NCBI GenBank assembly: GCA_019802505.1
Contig: JAFMOC010000087.1
Coordinates: forward strand, 527,001-591,000
Source of the DNA: Corydoras sp. C115
Taxonomy: Eukaryota > Chordata > Actinopteri > Siluriformes > Callichthyidae
Reading direction: 5' to 3'
Length of the DNA stretch: 64,000 nt
The position numbers were made by a program, and so were the translations under genes. The first letter of the stretch is position 1. Each line of letters begins with the position of its first letter. The notes under the pieces are model-generated. The model was not told where the DNA came from, ran no database searches, and was given only the letters and a program-made list of their open reading frames with translations. Below are positions 44,657 to 56,488 of the stretch, in pieces.

Positions 44657-44928
44657 GGGCGGCATGGTGGCTTAGTGGTTAGCATGTTCTCCTCTCAGCG
44701 CTAGGGATTCCCGGTTCGAATCCCAATCTGGGTGGAGTTTCCATGTTCTCCCCGTGTCCGCGTGAGTTTTCTCCGGGTTCTCCGGTTTCCTCCCACAGTC
44801 CAAAAACATGGATCAAGGTCAATTGAATTCTCCAAATTGCCCCATATAGAGTGTGTCTGTGTGAGTGAGTGTGTACCCAGCGATAGATTGGCGTCCTGTC
44901 CTGGGTGTATCTGCCAAGCGCTCGAAAC
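44657..44928 (+). repeat. SINE-A, 3' end replaced
   Basis: Sense head and body run to gccaagcgctcgaaa, then switch into an antisense unit. Confidence 0.86.
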
Positions 44929-45155
44929 CTATGCCCATCCAGGGGAGAAGGTTTTGAGTGCTAGGCAAATACACCCATGACAGGATGCCAATCCATTGCT
45001 GGGCCCACACTTTCTACACACACACACACACACACACATCATATGGGGCACTTTAGGCCAGCCAATTTACTTTAAATCCATGTTTTTGGACTGTGGAAGG
45101 AAACCAAAGGACCCCAAAGAAACCCACACAGACATGGAGAGAACATGGAATGCCC
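44929..45155 (-). repeat. SINE-A, divergent antisense unit
   Basis: Begins cctatgcccatccagggg and has the variant ggttttgagtgctaggcaaa, shared with 49710-49823. The tRNA head is missing. Confidence 0.82.
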
Positions 45156-45774
45156 CCATTAAAGGTTTGTTAGTCAGAATAAACTGTTAAATTGTTTGAC
45201 AAAAAAAACCAATTGCCAAATCACAGCTTATTAAATGAAAGAAACTGAAAAAACACAGCATTAAAAATTGTAAATTGTAAATGACATGGTTCATAGCTTT
45301 ATACAAATGTTATATTAAGAGCAAAGTGAACAAATACATGATTTAAAAGTAGAAGCAAGACCCCGGAGTATTTTAATATTTGAATTTGTAATATTTAAGT
45401 GACAAGTCAACACTTGTCATAAAACTGAGTCCTGAATCTGAATTGATTTATGTTAAGAGCAACCCTGCTGTCTGCTACAAAGATATAGTGTGAATCTTTA
45501 ATACTTTGGGAAATCTAGCCAGTCAATAGATTGTGAACTTTTATAACAGCCAATCAATATGAGGCAGGTTAAAGATCCATGGGTTTGATGTATAGGGCGT
45601 GTGTGTGGGGGGGGAGGGGGGTGTATGCTATCCGTTCAGTCTATAGGCCGGTTTCTCATTCTGATCCATAGAGATTCATGGTGAAGGTTTTTAAGAGGCA
45701 GGTCGCAGAATCTTTCCTCAACCATGGTTTACAATAAGGGGCAGTTATTATCTCCAGTGGATACATTAGCATGT

Positions 45775-45905
45775 CTTTTGAATGTGGAAGGAACCCAGAG
45801 TTCCCCGAGATAATTCACATCATTCATAATGCACAGAGAGGACATGCAGCCTCTACACAGAAAGGACCTTGAATCGAACCCAAGACTAACCGCTGCACCA
45901 CAGTA
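45775..45905 (-). repeat. Old SINE-A-like relic
   Basis: gaatgtggaaggaacccaga, cagagaggacatgcag and ttgaatcgaacccaag keep the antisense order of body and B box. Confidence 0.55.
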
Positions 45906-45998
45906 TCACTCTAATCACATTTCCATGATCAATATTCCCCCACACATGCAGAAGATGGAAATAAATAATACTCTCTACTAAATATCCTCATGATACAT

Positions 45999-46347
45999 TC
46001 ATTCATTCATTCATTATCTCCCGCTTTATCCTCTACTAGGGTCACGTGGGGGTTCCCCATGCCCATCCAGGGGAGAACGTCTCGGGCGCTGGGCAGATAG
46101 ACCCAGGACAGGGCGCCAGTCCATCGCTGGGCACACACTCACTCACACACACACTCTATATGGGGCAATTTTTGAGAATTCAATTGACTTGTTCCATGTT
46201 TTTGGACTGTGGGAGGAAACCGGAGAACCCGGAGGAAACCCACGCGGACACGGGGAGAACATGGAAACTCCACCCAGATGTGGATTCGAACCGGGAATCC
46301 CTAGTGCTGAGAGGCGAACGCGCTAACCACTAAGCCACCGTGCCGCC
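45999..46347 (-). repeat. SINE-A with 13-bp TSD
   Basis: Full-length antisense copy. cctcatgatacat lies at 45986-45998 and 46348-46360. Confidence 0.93.
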
Positions 46348-46414
46348 CCTCATGATACATATGATACATATTTCATACATATTTCTTTTTATTTTTATTT
46401 TAAGATTTAACTTT

Positions 46415-46531
46415 TTTAAATCTTTATTCATTTAACCATATGTGGAGATGTCAGAAAGAATTTCACTGCTGGCTGTACCATGTATATCTACGCATGTGAG
46501 AAATAAACCTGATTTGATTTGATTTGATCTG
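46415..46531 (+). repeat. LINE-like 3' end with (TTTGA)n tail
   Basis: agaatttcactgctggctgt, then gagaaataaacctga and repeated TTTGA. A common type of 5'-truncated fish non-LTR 3' end. Confidence 0.6.
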
Positions 46532-46627
46532 AGAAACAAAACTTTCACGGATTTAATTCTAACCCTATTCTAATTCTGTGTTTTTAAACAAATTCTTACA
46601 TATTGAACTGCATTATTAAGACCCTTG

Positions 46628-47324
46628 GGCGGCACGGTGGTTTAGTGTTTAGCACGTTCGCCTCTCAGTGCTAGGGATTCCCAGTTCGAATCCCCATCTG
46701 GCTGGAGTTTCCATGTTCTCCCCGTGTCCGCGTGGGTTTCCTCCGGGTTCTCCGGTTTCCTCCCACAGTCCAAAAACATGGATCAAGTCAATTGAGTTTT
46801 CCAAATTGTCCCATATAGAGTGTCTGTGTGTGTGTGTGCCCAGCGATAGGTTGGCGCCCTGTCCTGGGTGTGTCTGCCCATCGCCCGAAACGTTCTCCCC
46901 TGGATGGGCATGGGGAACCCCCCCGCGACCCTACTAGAGGATAAAGCGGAAGATAATGTATGGATGAATGAATGAATGTCATTTCGAGGGTGGCACAGTG
47001 GCTTAGTGGTTAGCACGTTCGCCTCTCAGCGCTAGGGATTCCCGGTTCGAATCCCCATCTGGGTGGAGTTTCCATGTTCTCCCCGTGTCTGCGTGGGTTT
47101 CCTCCGGGTTCTCCGGTTTCCTCCCACAGTCCAAAAACATGGATCAAGTCAATTGAATTCTCAAAAAATTGCCCCATATAGAGTTTGTGTGAGTGAGTGT
47201 GTACCCAGCGATGGATTGGCGCCCTGTCCTGGGTCTATCTGCCCAGCGCCCGAGACGTTCTCCCCTGTGACCCCACCGCGACCCTAATAGAGGATAAAGT
47301 GGGAGATAATGAATGAATGAACAA
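46628..47324 (+). repeat. SINE-A dimer inside one 13-bp TSD
   Basis: Unit 1 (46628-46978) and unit 2 (46989-47324) are joined by tcatttcgag. attaagacccttg lies at 46615-46627 and 47325-47337. Unit 1 shares diagnostic variants and the linker with the array at 434-1362. Unit 2 is of another subfamily (ggtctatctgcccag). Confidence 0.93.
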
Positions 47325-47337
47325 ATTAAGACCCTTG

Positions 47338-47738
47338 CTCCTACAGAACCATTTCTGGATCTTTCTCCTCTTACCTTCACTCTAACTTTTCAAAATACAC
47401 TCCGACTCGTTCACTTCGCTCCAGTGATGATTGTCGTCTGGTGGTTCCACCTCACCGAGGAGCCAATTCTCACTCCGTGGCGTTCACCACTGCAAAATGG
47501 TGGAACCATCTTCCCAACCCTGTCCGTAAGGCAGAATCACTAGGCAGTTTTAAGAAACTACCAAAGACGCATCTTTTTTTGAAAAATGGGGAAAGGCGCA
47601 GCATCATATAACGATCAGGTTTGATAATTCTACAGTGTTGTTGGGTTTCTTCATAACCACTGACTTGTGATGTTCTCATTTGTACGTCGCTTTGGATAAA
47701 AGCATCTGCTAAATGACTAAATGTAATGTAATGTAATG
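47338..47738 (+). repeat. LINE 3' end (ORF2 C-terminus) with SINE-B-type tail
   Basis: One frame reads WWNHLPNPVRKAESLGSFKK then KTHLF, a typical C-terminal motif of fish L2/CR1-clade ORF2. It ends in tcgctttggataaaagcatc and (ATGTA)n. That 3' tail is the same as in SINE-B, making this LINE type the likely partner of SINE-B. Confidence 0.75.
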
Positions 47739-48355
47739 CTTGATTACCCTGAAAATGCAAAAAGCATATGTCTGTCATCTCTTTAACCAGCTAGTGTTTC
47801 CATCTGCACGATAAAAAGTCACCGAGGTCAGAGCTGAGAGTTTGCATTAGCCCACACTATAAATTTAACCAGATCATTTATTCGATTTTTGCTCAGTAAA
47901 AAACATGCCGTCTGCTCTTAACAGAATTTACAGAATGTGCTGGGGGTTTTTTTTCTGCCACCTTAACTGCTCCTGTTTTTGTACTCTGCTCCACTGCTCT
48001 AGTGATGTTTGAATAATGATGGCTGCAGTCTTGACAAGTCATTCTGTAATGCTGGCCTCCCTTTGCCAAGCTCCATTTCCTTTTGCCATATACTTTAATT
48101 ACACTTTTCCCCCTGAAGCAAAATCCAAAAGTGCATACGTTTTCTGGCACTCGCCATATTATTAATTAGAAAATCTGGTACAGTCTGCTTTTTTTTACAT
48201 TAGCAACATTTCAAGGGCTGCCATAGTAAACGGACCTCATAAACTAGGCATTTTATTTTGCGCTTAAAATATTTATTCATCGCCACCCACTTTGCAGAAC
48301 ATACAACCTTCATACGTGCAGTGCCTCAATCTTTTAGTGCAATATAAACAAATCT

Positions 48356-49105
48356 GGCGGCACGGTGGCTTAGCACTCTCAGCGCTAGGGATTCCCGGTT
48401 CGAATGCCCATCTGAATGGAGTTTCCATTTTCTCCCCGTGTCCGCGTGGGTTTCCTCCAGGTTCTCCGGTTTCCTCCCACAGTCCAAAAACATGGATCAA
48501 GTCAATTGAGTTCTCCAAATTGCCCCATATAGAGTGTGTTTGTGTGAGTGAGTGTGTGCCCAGCGATGGATTGGCGCCCTGTCCTGGGTCTATCTGCCTG
48601 GCGCCCGAGACGTTCTCCCCTGGATGGGCATGGGGAACCCCACCGCGACCCTAATAGAGGATAAAGCGGGAGATAATGAATGAATCCCCATCTGGGTGGA
48701 GTTTCCATGTTCTCCCCATGTCCGCGTGGGTTTCCTCCGGGTTCTCCGGTTTCCTCCCACAGTCCAAAAACATGGATCATGTCAATTGAATTCTCAAAAT
48801 TGCGGGGGGGGGTCCATGCCCATCCAGGGGATAACGTCTCGGGCGCTGGGCAGATACACCCAGGACAGGGCGCCAATCCATCGCTGGACACACACACTAA
48901 CTCACACAAACACACTCTATAGGGGGCAATTTGGAGAATTCAACTGACCTTGATCCATGCTTTTGGACTGTGGGAGGAAACCGGAGAACCCGGAGGAAAC
49001 CCACGCAGACACGGGGAGAACATGGAAACTCCACCCAGATGGGGATTGTAACCGGGAATCCCTAGCGCTGAGAGGAGAACATGCTAACCACTAAGCCACC
49101 GTGCC
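48356..49105. repeat. Composite of three SINE-A pieces (+, +, -)
   Basis: 48356-48685 is sense, with a deletion in the tRNA head. 48686-48803 is a sense middle piece starting after the B box and stopping at tctcaaaattgc. 48804-49105 is an antisense unit without tail. A G run marks the last switch. No TSD found. Confidence 0.85.
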
Positions 49106-49297
49106 CTAAATTGATATTTTTTCATGATAATCATTTCGGAAATATGTTTAAGAGAAGCTGGAAAAACAAATTTATAATAAAGGAATAAGACAGCGACAGT
49201 GGTGGTCCGTCTTAATGCCACTAAATTCATCTTGTCCTTATCTCTCTATAATCCAGGCATTAGGAGGGGATCGAGTGCCGACTCTACAAACCCATTG

Positions 49298-49299
<2 letters not shown>

Positions 49300-49353
<54 letters not shown>
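49300..49353 (+). repeat. (CA)n microsatellite
   Basis: Uninterrupted CA repeat of about 54 bp. Confidence 0.97.
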
Positions 49354-49359
<6 letters not shown>

Positions 49360-49460
49360 CAGCATGCATACCAACATAAGCAATCATACATGCAAGGAAT
49401 AACAGCATCCTCAGAGTAGTGTAGGGCTACAATTAATTTACACCTGCATGTCTGAAGCAT

Positions 49461-49976
49461 GGCGCCTCCCACAGTCCAAAAACATGGATCCAGGTCAATT
49501 GAATTCTCCAAATTGCCCCATATAGACTGTGTCTGTGTGAGTGAGTGTGTGCCCAGTGATAGATTGGCGCCCTGTCCTGGGTCTATCTGCCCAGCGCCCA
49601 AAACGTTCTCCCCCTGCGACCCTAGTAGACCCTAGTAGAGTATAAAGCGGAAGATGATGGATGGATGGATGGATGTTATAAAGTGTATATTTATATAGAC
49701 ATATAGGGAGGGTTTCCTATGTCCATCCAGGGGAGAAGGTTTTGAGTGCTAGGCAAATACACCAATGACAGGATGCCAATCCAGCGCTGGGCACACACAC
49801 ATACACACACATATGGGGCAATTGTGGCGTGTCTGTGTGAGTGAGTGTGTGCCCAGCGATAGATTGGCGCCCTGTTTTGGGTGTATCTGCCCAGCACCCG
49901 AAACGTTCTCCCCTGGATGGGCATGGGGAACCCCACCACGACCCTAATAGAGGATAAAGCGGGAGATAATGAATGA
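49461..49976. repeat. Composite SINE retroposon with its own 13-bp TSD
   Basis: Order: sense SINE-A 3' half (to about 49680), the linker tgttataaagtgt plus unique AT sequence, an antisense SINE-A fragment (49710-49823, variant ggttttgagtgctaggcaaa), and a sense SINE-A 3' end (49824-49976). The perfect TSD atgtctgaagcat lies at 49448-49460 and 49977-49989. The linker and the antisense variant also occur at 44640-45050. Confidence 0.9.
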
Positions 49977-50429
49977 ATGTCTGAAGCATAATGATCAAGT
50001 AAATGAAATAACACATATTTTGTTAACTTTGTCTAGAAATAAGATCATTACAGATTTCGGCGGTGCGATTATTGTCTAAGAAATCATCAATAATCACGGT
50101 TATACGATTATTGTGCAATAATTAACTTTTAAAAAGTGGCAGAAATCACAAGAACAATGCTCACTTTCTTATGTTGGTTATTTATTTAATGTTAACACAA
50201 AATAACAATTTGCTACACAGGCTTTTTGCTGAATGTAAACACAAAATATGATTTTTAATTTTTTGCGAAAATCAATGTGGAAAAAAAATCTGTGACTCTT
50301 AAAATATAATAACAAAGTAAATGTTCTGTGTGAGTTGCCACCTGGCCACAATGTTGTCATGACGATGTTGAGGCGCTCTCACGATTAATTAATAGTAATG
50401 TTTTTAATCTTGAATAATTGCAAATCTTA

Positions 50430-50578
50430 CGCTTTATCCTCTATTAGGGTCGCAGGGGGGTTCCCCATGTCCATCCAGGGGAGAACGTTTCGGGCGCTGG
50501 GCAGATACACCCAGGACAGGACGCCAATCTATCGCTGGGCACACACTCACGTACACAAACACTCTAAATGGGGCAAAT
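50430..50578 (-). repeat. SINE-A 3' half
   Basis: Antisense fragment from the aggataaagcg region to aaatggggc. It served as the target for the next copy. Confidence 0.85.
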
Positions 50579-50581
50579 ATA

Positions 50582-50945
50582 TTCATTCATTCATTATCTT
50601 CCGCTTTGTCCTATATTAGGGTCTCGGGGGACGGGGGGTTCCCCATGCCCATCCAAGGGAGAAGTTTCGGGCGTTGGGCAGATACACCCAGGACAAGGCG
50701 CCAATCTATCGTTGGGCACACACTCACTCACACAGACACGCATGCATACACACTCTATATGGGGCAATTTGGAGAACTCAATTGACTTGATCCATGTTTT
50801 TGGACTGTGGGAGGAAACCGAAGAACCCGGAGGAAACCCACGCAGACACGGGGAGAACATGGAAACTCCACCCAGATCGGGATTCGAACCGGGAATCCCT
50901 AGTGCTGAGAGGCGAACGTGCTAACCACTAAGCCAACGTGCCACC
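50582..50945 (-). repeat. SINE-A with 12-bp TSD
   Basis: Inserted at the end of the fragment before it. ggggcaaatata lies at 50570-50581 and 50946-50957. Confidence 0.93.
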
Positions 50946-51690
50946 GGGGCAAATATAATAACAAAGTAAATGGACTGCAATCTTTGTTCTGTGCGAGTTG
51001 TCACCTGGTCACAATGTTGTCATGACGATGTTGAGGCGCTCTAATGATTAATTAATTGTAATGTTTTTGTAAATGTTTTTAATCGTTAATAATTGCAAAA
51101 AATGATTCGTATTCCGAACCTCACCTATTATAAAATAATCTAGGATCTGTGTGAATTTTAACTGAACCTCATGCAGGACTGTGCAGCTTCTAATCAATGA
51201 ATATAGACGTTCTGCAGTTCATTAAGCAACAACACATTGACATCATTTGGTTTTGCTTCGTATCAGCAAATGCAATTAGGTATAAATGATCAAATATAAA
51301 GCAGGGCTGCCCAATACAATGATTATGGTCAACTGATGGATCGTGGGTCATTCCAAACACCTCGCAGTAGAACCCGACACTTGGTTGGCGTACAGTACAA
51401 TGACAGAATTTATAGGCAGCCAGGATGAGATCTCCAGATGCAGAGTCATACACACAAGCTGCTGCAAAAGCAAAGCAGTAAACCCTTCACAGAACAGCGT
51501 GAGTGTGACCGTTTTAGTCTAATTTCCACTCTGTGCCGACAGAACAGAAATGTTTTATACAGAACTCTGGCCTACAGAACGTTGTCATGATTTATAATAG
51601 TTTATTAACAATGATAAGCAATTAAATAAATTCCTTTTCACCAATTACATAACTAAAAGGTTTTTTAAACACCCAATACATCTTCTTTCA

Positions 51691-51819
51691 TCCATCCATT
51701 ATCTTCCGCTTTATCCTCTATTAGGGTCGCGGGGGGGGTTCTCCATGCCCATCCAGGGGAGAACGTTTAGGGCGCTGGGCAGACACACCCAGGACAGGGC
51801 GCCAATCTATCACTGGGCA
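51691..51819 (-). repeat. SINE-A, 5'-truncated, 18-bp TSD
   Basis: Only the 3' 129 bp. ccaatacatcttctttca lies at 51673-51690 and 51820-51837. It ends at the same SINE position as 32552-32681. Confidence 0.93.
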
Positions 51820-51955
51820 CCAATACATCTTCTTTCACAGATTAATTACACTAGAAGGTTTCATCCAGAACGTTGGACCATAAAAACTCTCTGATAGAAA
51901 CCAATTTTAATAAAAAATGGATTTTAAGAATATTTCCTAAATGATATTCCATCCA

Positions 51956-52336
51956 CGGGCGACACGGTGGCTTAGTGTTTAGCATGTTCTCCTCTCAGCG
52001 CTAGGGATTCCCGGTTCGAATCCCAATCTGGGTGGAGTTTCCATGTTCTCCCCATGTCCGCGTGGGTTTCCTCCGGGTTCTCCGGTTTCCTCCCACAGTC
52101 CAAAAACATGGAACAAGGTCAATTGAATTCTCCAAATTGCCCCATATAGAGTGTGTGTGTGTGTGTGACTGTGTGCCTAACGACAGTTTGGCGCCCTGTC
52201 CTAGGTGTGTCTGCCCACCGCCCGAGACGTTCTCGCCTGGATGGGCATGGGGAACCCCCCCCCCCCCCCCCACCCCCCCCCCCCCCCCCCGCGAACCTTA
52301 TAGAGGATAAAGTGGAAGATAATGGATGGATGGATG
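51956..52336 (+). repeat. SINE-A with 13-bp TSD and a 37-bp C-tract
   Basis: gatattccatcca lies at 51943-51955 and 52337-52349. The C-tract (about 52254-52290) is nearly pure C with one A, the longest in the window. Confidence 0.93.
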
Positions 52337-52915
52337 GATATTCCATCCAAGCTGATAAGATGCCCTTGTTCACTTATCAATTCACTATTGTTAGATTGAC
52401 CCCTCCATTTGTTGGGTTCTTTGTCTTATCACATGGGCTTCCATGTTTATGTCCTTTGTTCTGTCTCTTCATGTGCGTGATTGTTGTGTTTTGTTTCACA
52501 TGTTCTTTAGCACTGCCCGTTCTTCTGCCCTCTTGTACGTTAAAGAATTATTAGTTCATTTTTATATACATATCGGTCCTTACGGTATGTTTTGTAAATA
52601 TTGAAACCTTTTCATGCACCTTGATGGTGAATATTCTGTGAATACACATCATTTCCATTGTTTTGATTTTTTATTTTTTTTGTTTGCTCTTTAGAGATAT
52701 CTCGTGCCATGTAATGTTCCAGGTTGGGACCTGTGTCCATTATTGGTTATGATTTGGAATTTTCTCTGACGTTCAAAGCTTTTTCTAAAGTATTGATGTG
52801 TTACTCTCGTCACATGGTATGTGTATATTCATTCACATTTGAAGCTGTTAATCGTAACTAGAGCTGTAAGATTCAAGCCTATCCCATCTCTTAAAGTCTT
52901 ATATATCATATATAT

Positions 52916-53247
52916 GGGCGGCACGGTGGCTTAGTGGTTAACACGTTCACCTCTCAGCGCTATCCCCTTCTGGGTGGAATTTCCATGTTCTCCCCGTGTC
53001 CGCGTGGGTTTCCTCCGGGTTCTCCGCTTTCCTCCCACAGTCCAAAAACATGGATCAAGGTCAACTGAATTCTCCAAATTGCCCCATATAGAGTGTGTCT
53101 GTGTGAGTGAGTGTGTGCCCAGCGATAGATTGGCGCCCTGTCTTGGGTGTATCTACCCAGCGCCCGAGACGTTCTCCCCTGGATGGGCATGGGGAACCCC
53201 CCGCGACCTTAATAGAGGATAAAGCAGAAGGTAATGGATGGATGGAT
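52916..53247 (+). repeat. SINE-A
   Basis: Sense copy with a B-box deletion (cagcgctatccccttctggg). Flanks atcatatatat (52905-52915) and atcttatatat (53248-53258) match at 10 of 11. Confidence 0.88.
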
Positions 53248-53279
53248 ATCTTATATATACCTATGGAACCTTTAATATC

Positions 53280-53440
53280 AGGTCACCAAATCTACAGTCT
53301 TTGGACGATGAAAAGAAACCAGCACTCTTAAACAAAACCAATGTGAATACGGAGAACATACAAACCACACAGAAAGAATGCTGGCCTCCCTGGAAACAAT
53401 GAGTTGATAACACTATCCAGTGAGTCACTGTGCCACACAT
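53280..53440 (-). repeat. Old SINE-A-like relic
   Basis: ctttggacgatgaaaagaaa, cggagaacatacaaacc and agtgagtcactgtgccac keep the antisense SINE order at low identity. Confidence 0.5.
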
Positions 53441-54361
53441 GAACAGAACAAGAGCGATAAACATTTAACCTTATGTTATTTACTGCATAGTTGTCTGTGA
53501 TGACAATGGCGCTGTTCTTATTGGTCCTTTGATTATATGGATTTTTCCATAAATTAAGTAAAAAAGGTAATATATTATAAAAAGCCACATTTGATAAATG
53601 TTATAAACATTATTTCTTAACATCGATTATTAGCGTTAATGGTCTACCTAATTAGTATTAATTAAACTCTACATGTATTGGGCTTAAAGGTGCGACACCT
53701 TGTTCAGTAAAACAAACAATGTGCTTAACCCACGTTTTATTATAGGCTGAATAAAAGCACTGGTGCTTACCCACTGCTGCTCTGACAAAACCAGCACGTG
53801 GTCACAATGTACTGGTCGCTTCAATGCTTTCTGTCAGCTGATGAAAGCTTGTGCTAGGCAGTCATAGCTGAGGCTCTTCCTTTAGCTTTCTCTTATCCTA
53901 CTGACACACTGCAACACACAGACACACAAATAAACAGATTAGTTCCATTAATAGCTCTTAAGAATGAGAGCGCCTCATTTTCATGCCCCTTTGGCGCTAT
54001 GTGATAGCTTATTTGTAACTAGAGATTGACGCATGGCTATTCAATAGGAATCACAGCAGGTTCTCGTCCACTTTTGCACTTTTGAAATTAAATTAATTTC
54101 ATGGAACCTGTAGCCTGTTCAGCTCAATGATCTATGGTTACAAATTTGGCGGCCCCTACAAATCTGGTTTATAAACTATTAAGTTCAGTGAACTTAAAGT
54201 GCGGCAGCCATATACTTTTCGCACAGTTTATTCATCTTTTTGTTTGTAATATGCTTAGAATAGAATAGACCTTGGGAGAAAAAACATTCCCACATAAAGC
54301 TTGCAGAAAGTCTTGCAGAAGATTAGAACCTGTAAACAAAGAGGGGTTTATATATATAAAA

Positions 54362-54363
54362 AA

Positions 54364-54443
<80 letters not shown>
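54362..54443 (+). repeat. (TA)n microsatellite
   Basis: About 80 bp of TA repeat, 24 bp before a SINE-A insertion. Confidence 0.96.
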
Positions 54444-54448
<5 letters not shown>

Positions 54449-54467
54449 GTAAACAGTATACTACACA

Positions 54468-54811
54468 TCCATTCATTATCTCCCGCTTTATCCTCTATTA
54501 GGGTCGCGGGGGGGTTCCCCATGCCCATCCAGGGGAGAACATTTCGGGCGCTGGGCAGATAGACCCAGGACAGGGTGCCAATCTATCGCTGGGCACACAC
54601 TCACTCACACAGACACACTTTATATGGGGCAATTTGGAGACCTCAATTGACTTGATCCATGTTTTCGGACTGTGGGAGGAAATCGGAGAACCCGGAGGAA
54701 ACCCACGTGGACACGAGGAGAACATGGAAACTCCACCCAGATGGGGATTCGAACCGGGAATCCCTAGTGCTGAGAGGCGAACGTGCTAACCACTAAACCA
54801 CCGTGCCGCCC
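54468..54811 (-). repeat. SINE-A with 10-bp TSD
   Basis: Full-length antisense copy. atactacaca lies at 54458-54467 and 54812-54821. Confidence 0.92.
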
Positions 54812-55029
54812 ATACTACACAGTGCACTAATATTATTTTCATAGTATGATAATGAGATGTATATTTATTAATTAATCAGTGCTTCCATTATCTTTGCATT
54901 TTTAATGCACTTGCCGAGGCGGAGGAAGCAACCATGACTTAAACCTCATTCATGTCTAGACATAAAACAATCTTTTGAGAAGGAATGATAAACTTGCTCT
55001 TAAATTTGTCTTAAAACTCTTTAAATCTA

Positions 55030-55315
55030 TAATATCGGCAGTGTCACTGAGGTGTTTAAATGAAACTACAGCAGCACTGCTGCACTAAAAACCCCTCACG
55101 GCATCAGTGTCACTGCAGAACTGACAATAAACAATCCACCACCCAAATGATACCGGTTCTGTATTGGTCCTGACCAATTAAAAACAGAGAACCAACAGGG
55201 GACTAAACAAAAACAAAGAAAACAGATGTAGTAAATCCATCAATGTGGTAAGTGGAGAAAACAGACAATAGAGCCAGAAGGCAGTGTGTCCAAACTTTTG
55301 ACTGGCGCTGTAAGC
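55030..55315 (-). repeat. Non-autonomous DNA-transposon-like repeat
   Basis: gcagcactgctgcactaaaa, cccaaatgataccggttctg and gtccaaacttttgactgg resemble widely dispersed fish repeats with Tc1-like ends. I see no TIR pair here, so limits and class are tentative. Confidence 0.45.
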
Positions 55316-55884
55316 AAACACAACCAGGTGTGTCACAAGAAATAAATGTAACCAAAGCATATTTTATTCAAATTGTAGTTTCACTGCAACAAACAAGATG
55401 TGCTGCAAATACCAAATCTCCACAGTCACACCTGGTGCAGGCAGATCTGTATTAGTCCTGTCTGAAAAATATATTATGTTTATTTACAAAATTGTAGGTT
55501 GATTTGTCTGATGCAACAATTAATAGATATCAAAACAAAAATAACGCTATAAGACTTTCTTTAATTCTCTAGGACCTTAATAACAAGTCATTTCTGTTCC
55601 AATAAATTGGCAAATCTAAAATGTATCCCAGAACTAAAAGCCTTAGTGTAAAGCGAGTAGCTGTTTGGAGCTGGCTAGACACTCTGGAATCCTCCATCTC
55701 CAATTGCAGTCAATTTTACAGTCCAGCCACCATTGACATCATCTCATCAGATTGACCGACACTTATTTTTTTAAAACACCCTTCACAGAGCTGTATCATG
55801 AAACAGCTGAATAACCCTAGTGACTTCCAACAGTCAATTTGATCTCAAGACATCTTGTGTTATTTTCCCCCAACCATATCACAG

Positions 55885-56230
55885 TCGGGCGGCACGGTGG
55901 CTTAGTGGTTAGCACGTTCTCCTCTCGGCGCTAGGGATTCCCAGTTCAAATCCCCATCTGGGTGGAGTTTCCATGTTCTCCCCGTGTCCGCATGGGTTTC
56001 CTCCGGGTTCTCCGTTTTCCTCCCACAGTCCAAAAAACATGGATCAAGTCAATTGAGTTCTCCAAATTGCCCCATATAGAGTGTGTCTGTGTGAGTGAGT
56101 GTGTGCCCAGCGATAGATTGGCGCCCTGTCCTGGGTGTGTTTGCCCAGCACCCGAAACGTTCTCCCCTGGATGGGCATGGGGAACCCCCCGCGACCCTAA
56201 TAGGATAAAGTGGAAGATAACGAATAACGA
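55885..56230 (+). repeat. SINE-A with 9-bp TSD and empty-site paralog
   Basis: atatcacag lies at 55876-55884 and 56231-56239. The uninterrupted state is at about 58687-58705. Confidence 0.92.
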
Positions 56231-56266
56231 ATATCACAGACATTTCATTACAACATCACAGTGTTA

Positions 56267-56488
56267 GGGGCGGGTTAGCTCAGTGGTTAGGGTGTTGGGC
56301 TGTCAATCTGAAGGTTGGGGGTTCAAATCCCAGGTCCACTAAAGTTACCAGTGTGGGTCCTTGAGCAAGACCCTTAACCCTCATTGCTCCAGGGATGTTG
56401 TGATTAACCCTGTGCTCACCTTGTAAGTCGCTTTGGATAAAAGCGTCTGCTAAATGACCAAATTTTATTTATTTATTTATTTAAATTT
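56267..56488 (+). repeat. SINE-B with 7-bp TSD and empty-site paralog
   Basis: Full copy: A box tagctcagtgg, B box ggttcaaatcc, tail tcgctttggataaaagcgtc, then (ATTT)n. agtgtta lies at 56260-56266 and 56489-56495. The paralogous units read cacagtgttaacac without it. Confidence 0.92.

Larger units (their letters stand above)
50299..51105. repeat. Direct duplication of about 130 bp flanking SINEs
   Basis: 50302-50429 and 50951-51105 share ataataacaaagtaaatg, cacaatgttgtcatgacgat and gttgaggcgctct. Between them lie two SINE-A copies. Other sequence nearby (ggtgcgattattgtc, 50058) may belong to an older DNA transposon. Confidence 0.75.

Noticed and set aside
50058..50140. hAT or Harbinger terminal sequence (ggtgcgattattgtc...)
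   Set aside because: No matching inverted terminus or TSD could be placed, so it was not annotated as a separate element.
52119..52373. Glycine-rich or proline-rich peptide frames around 52250
   Set aside because: They are translations of the expanded C-tract in SINE-A.
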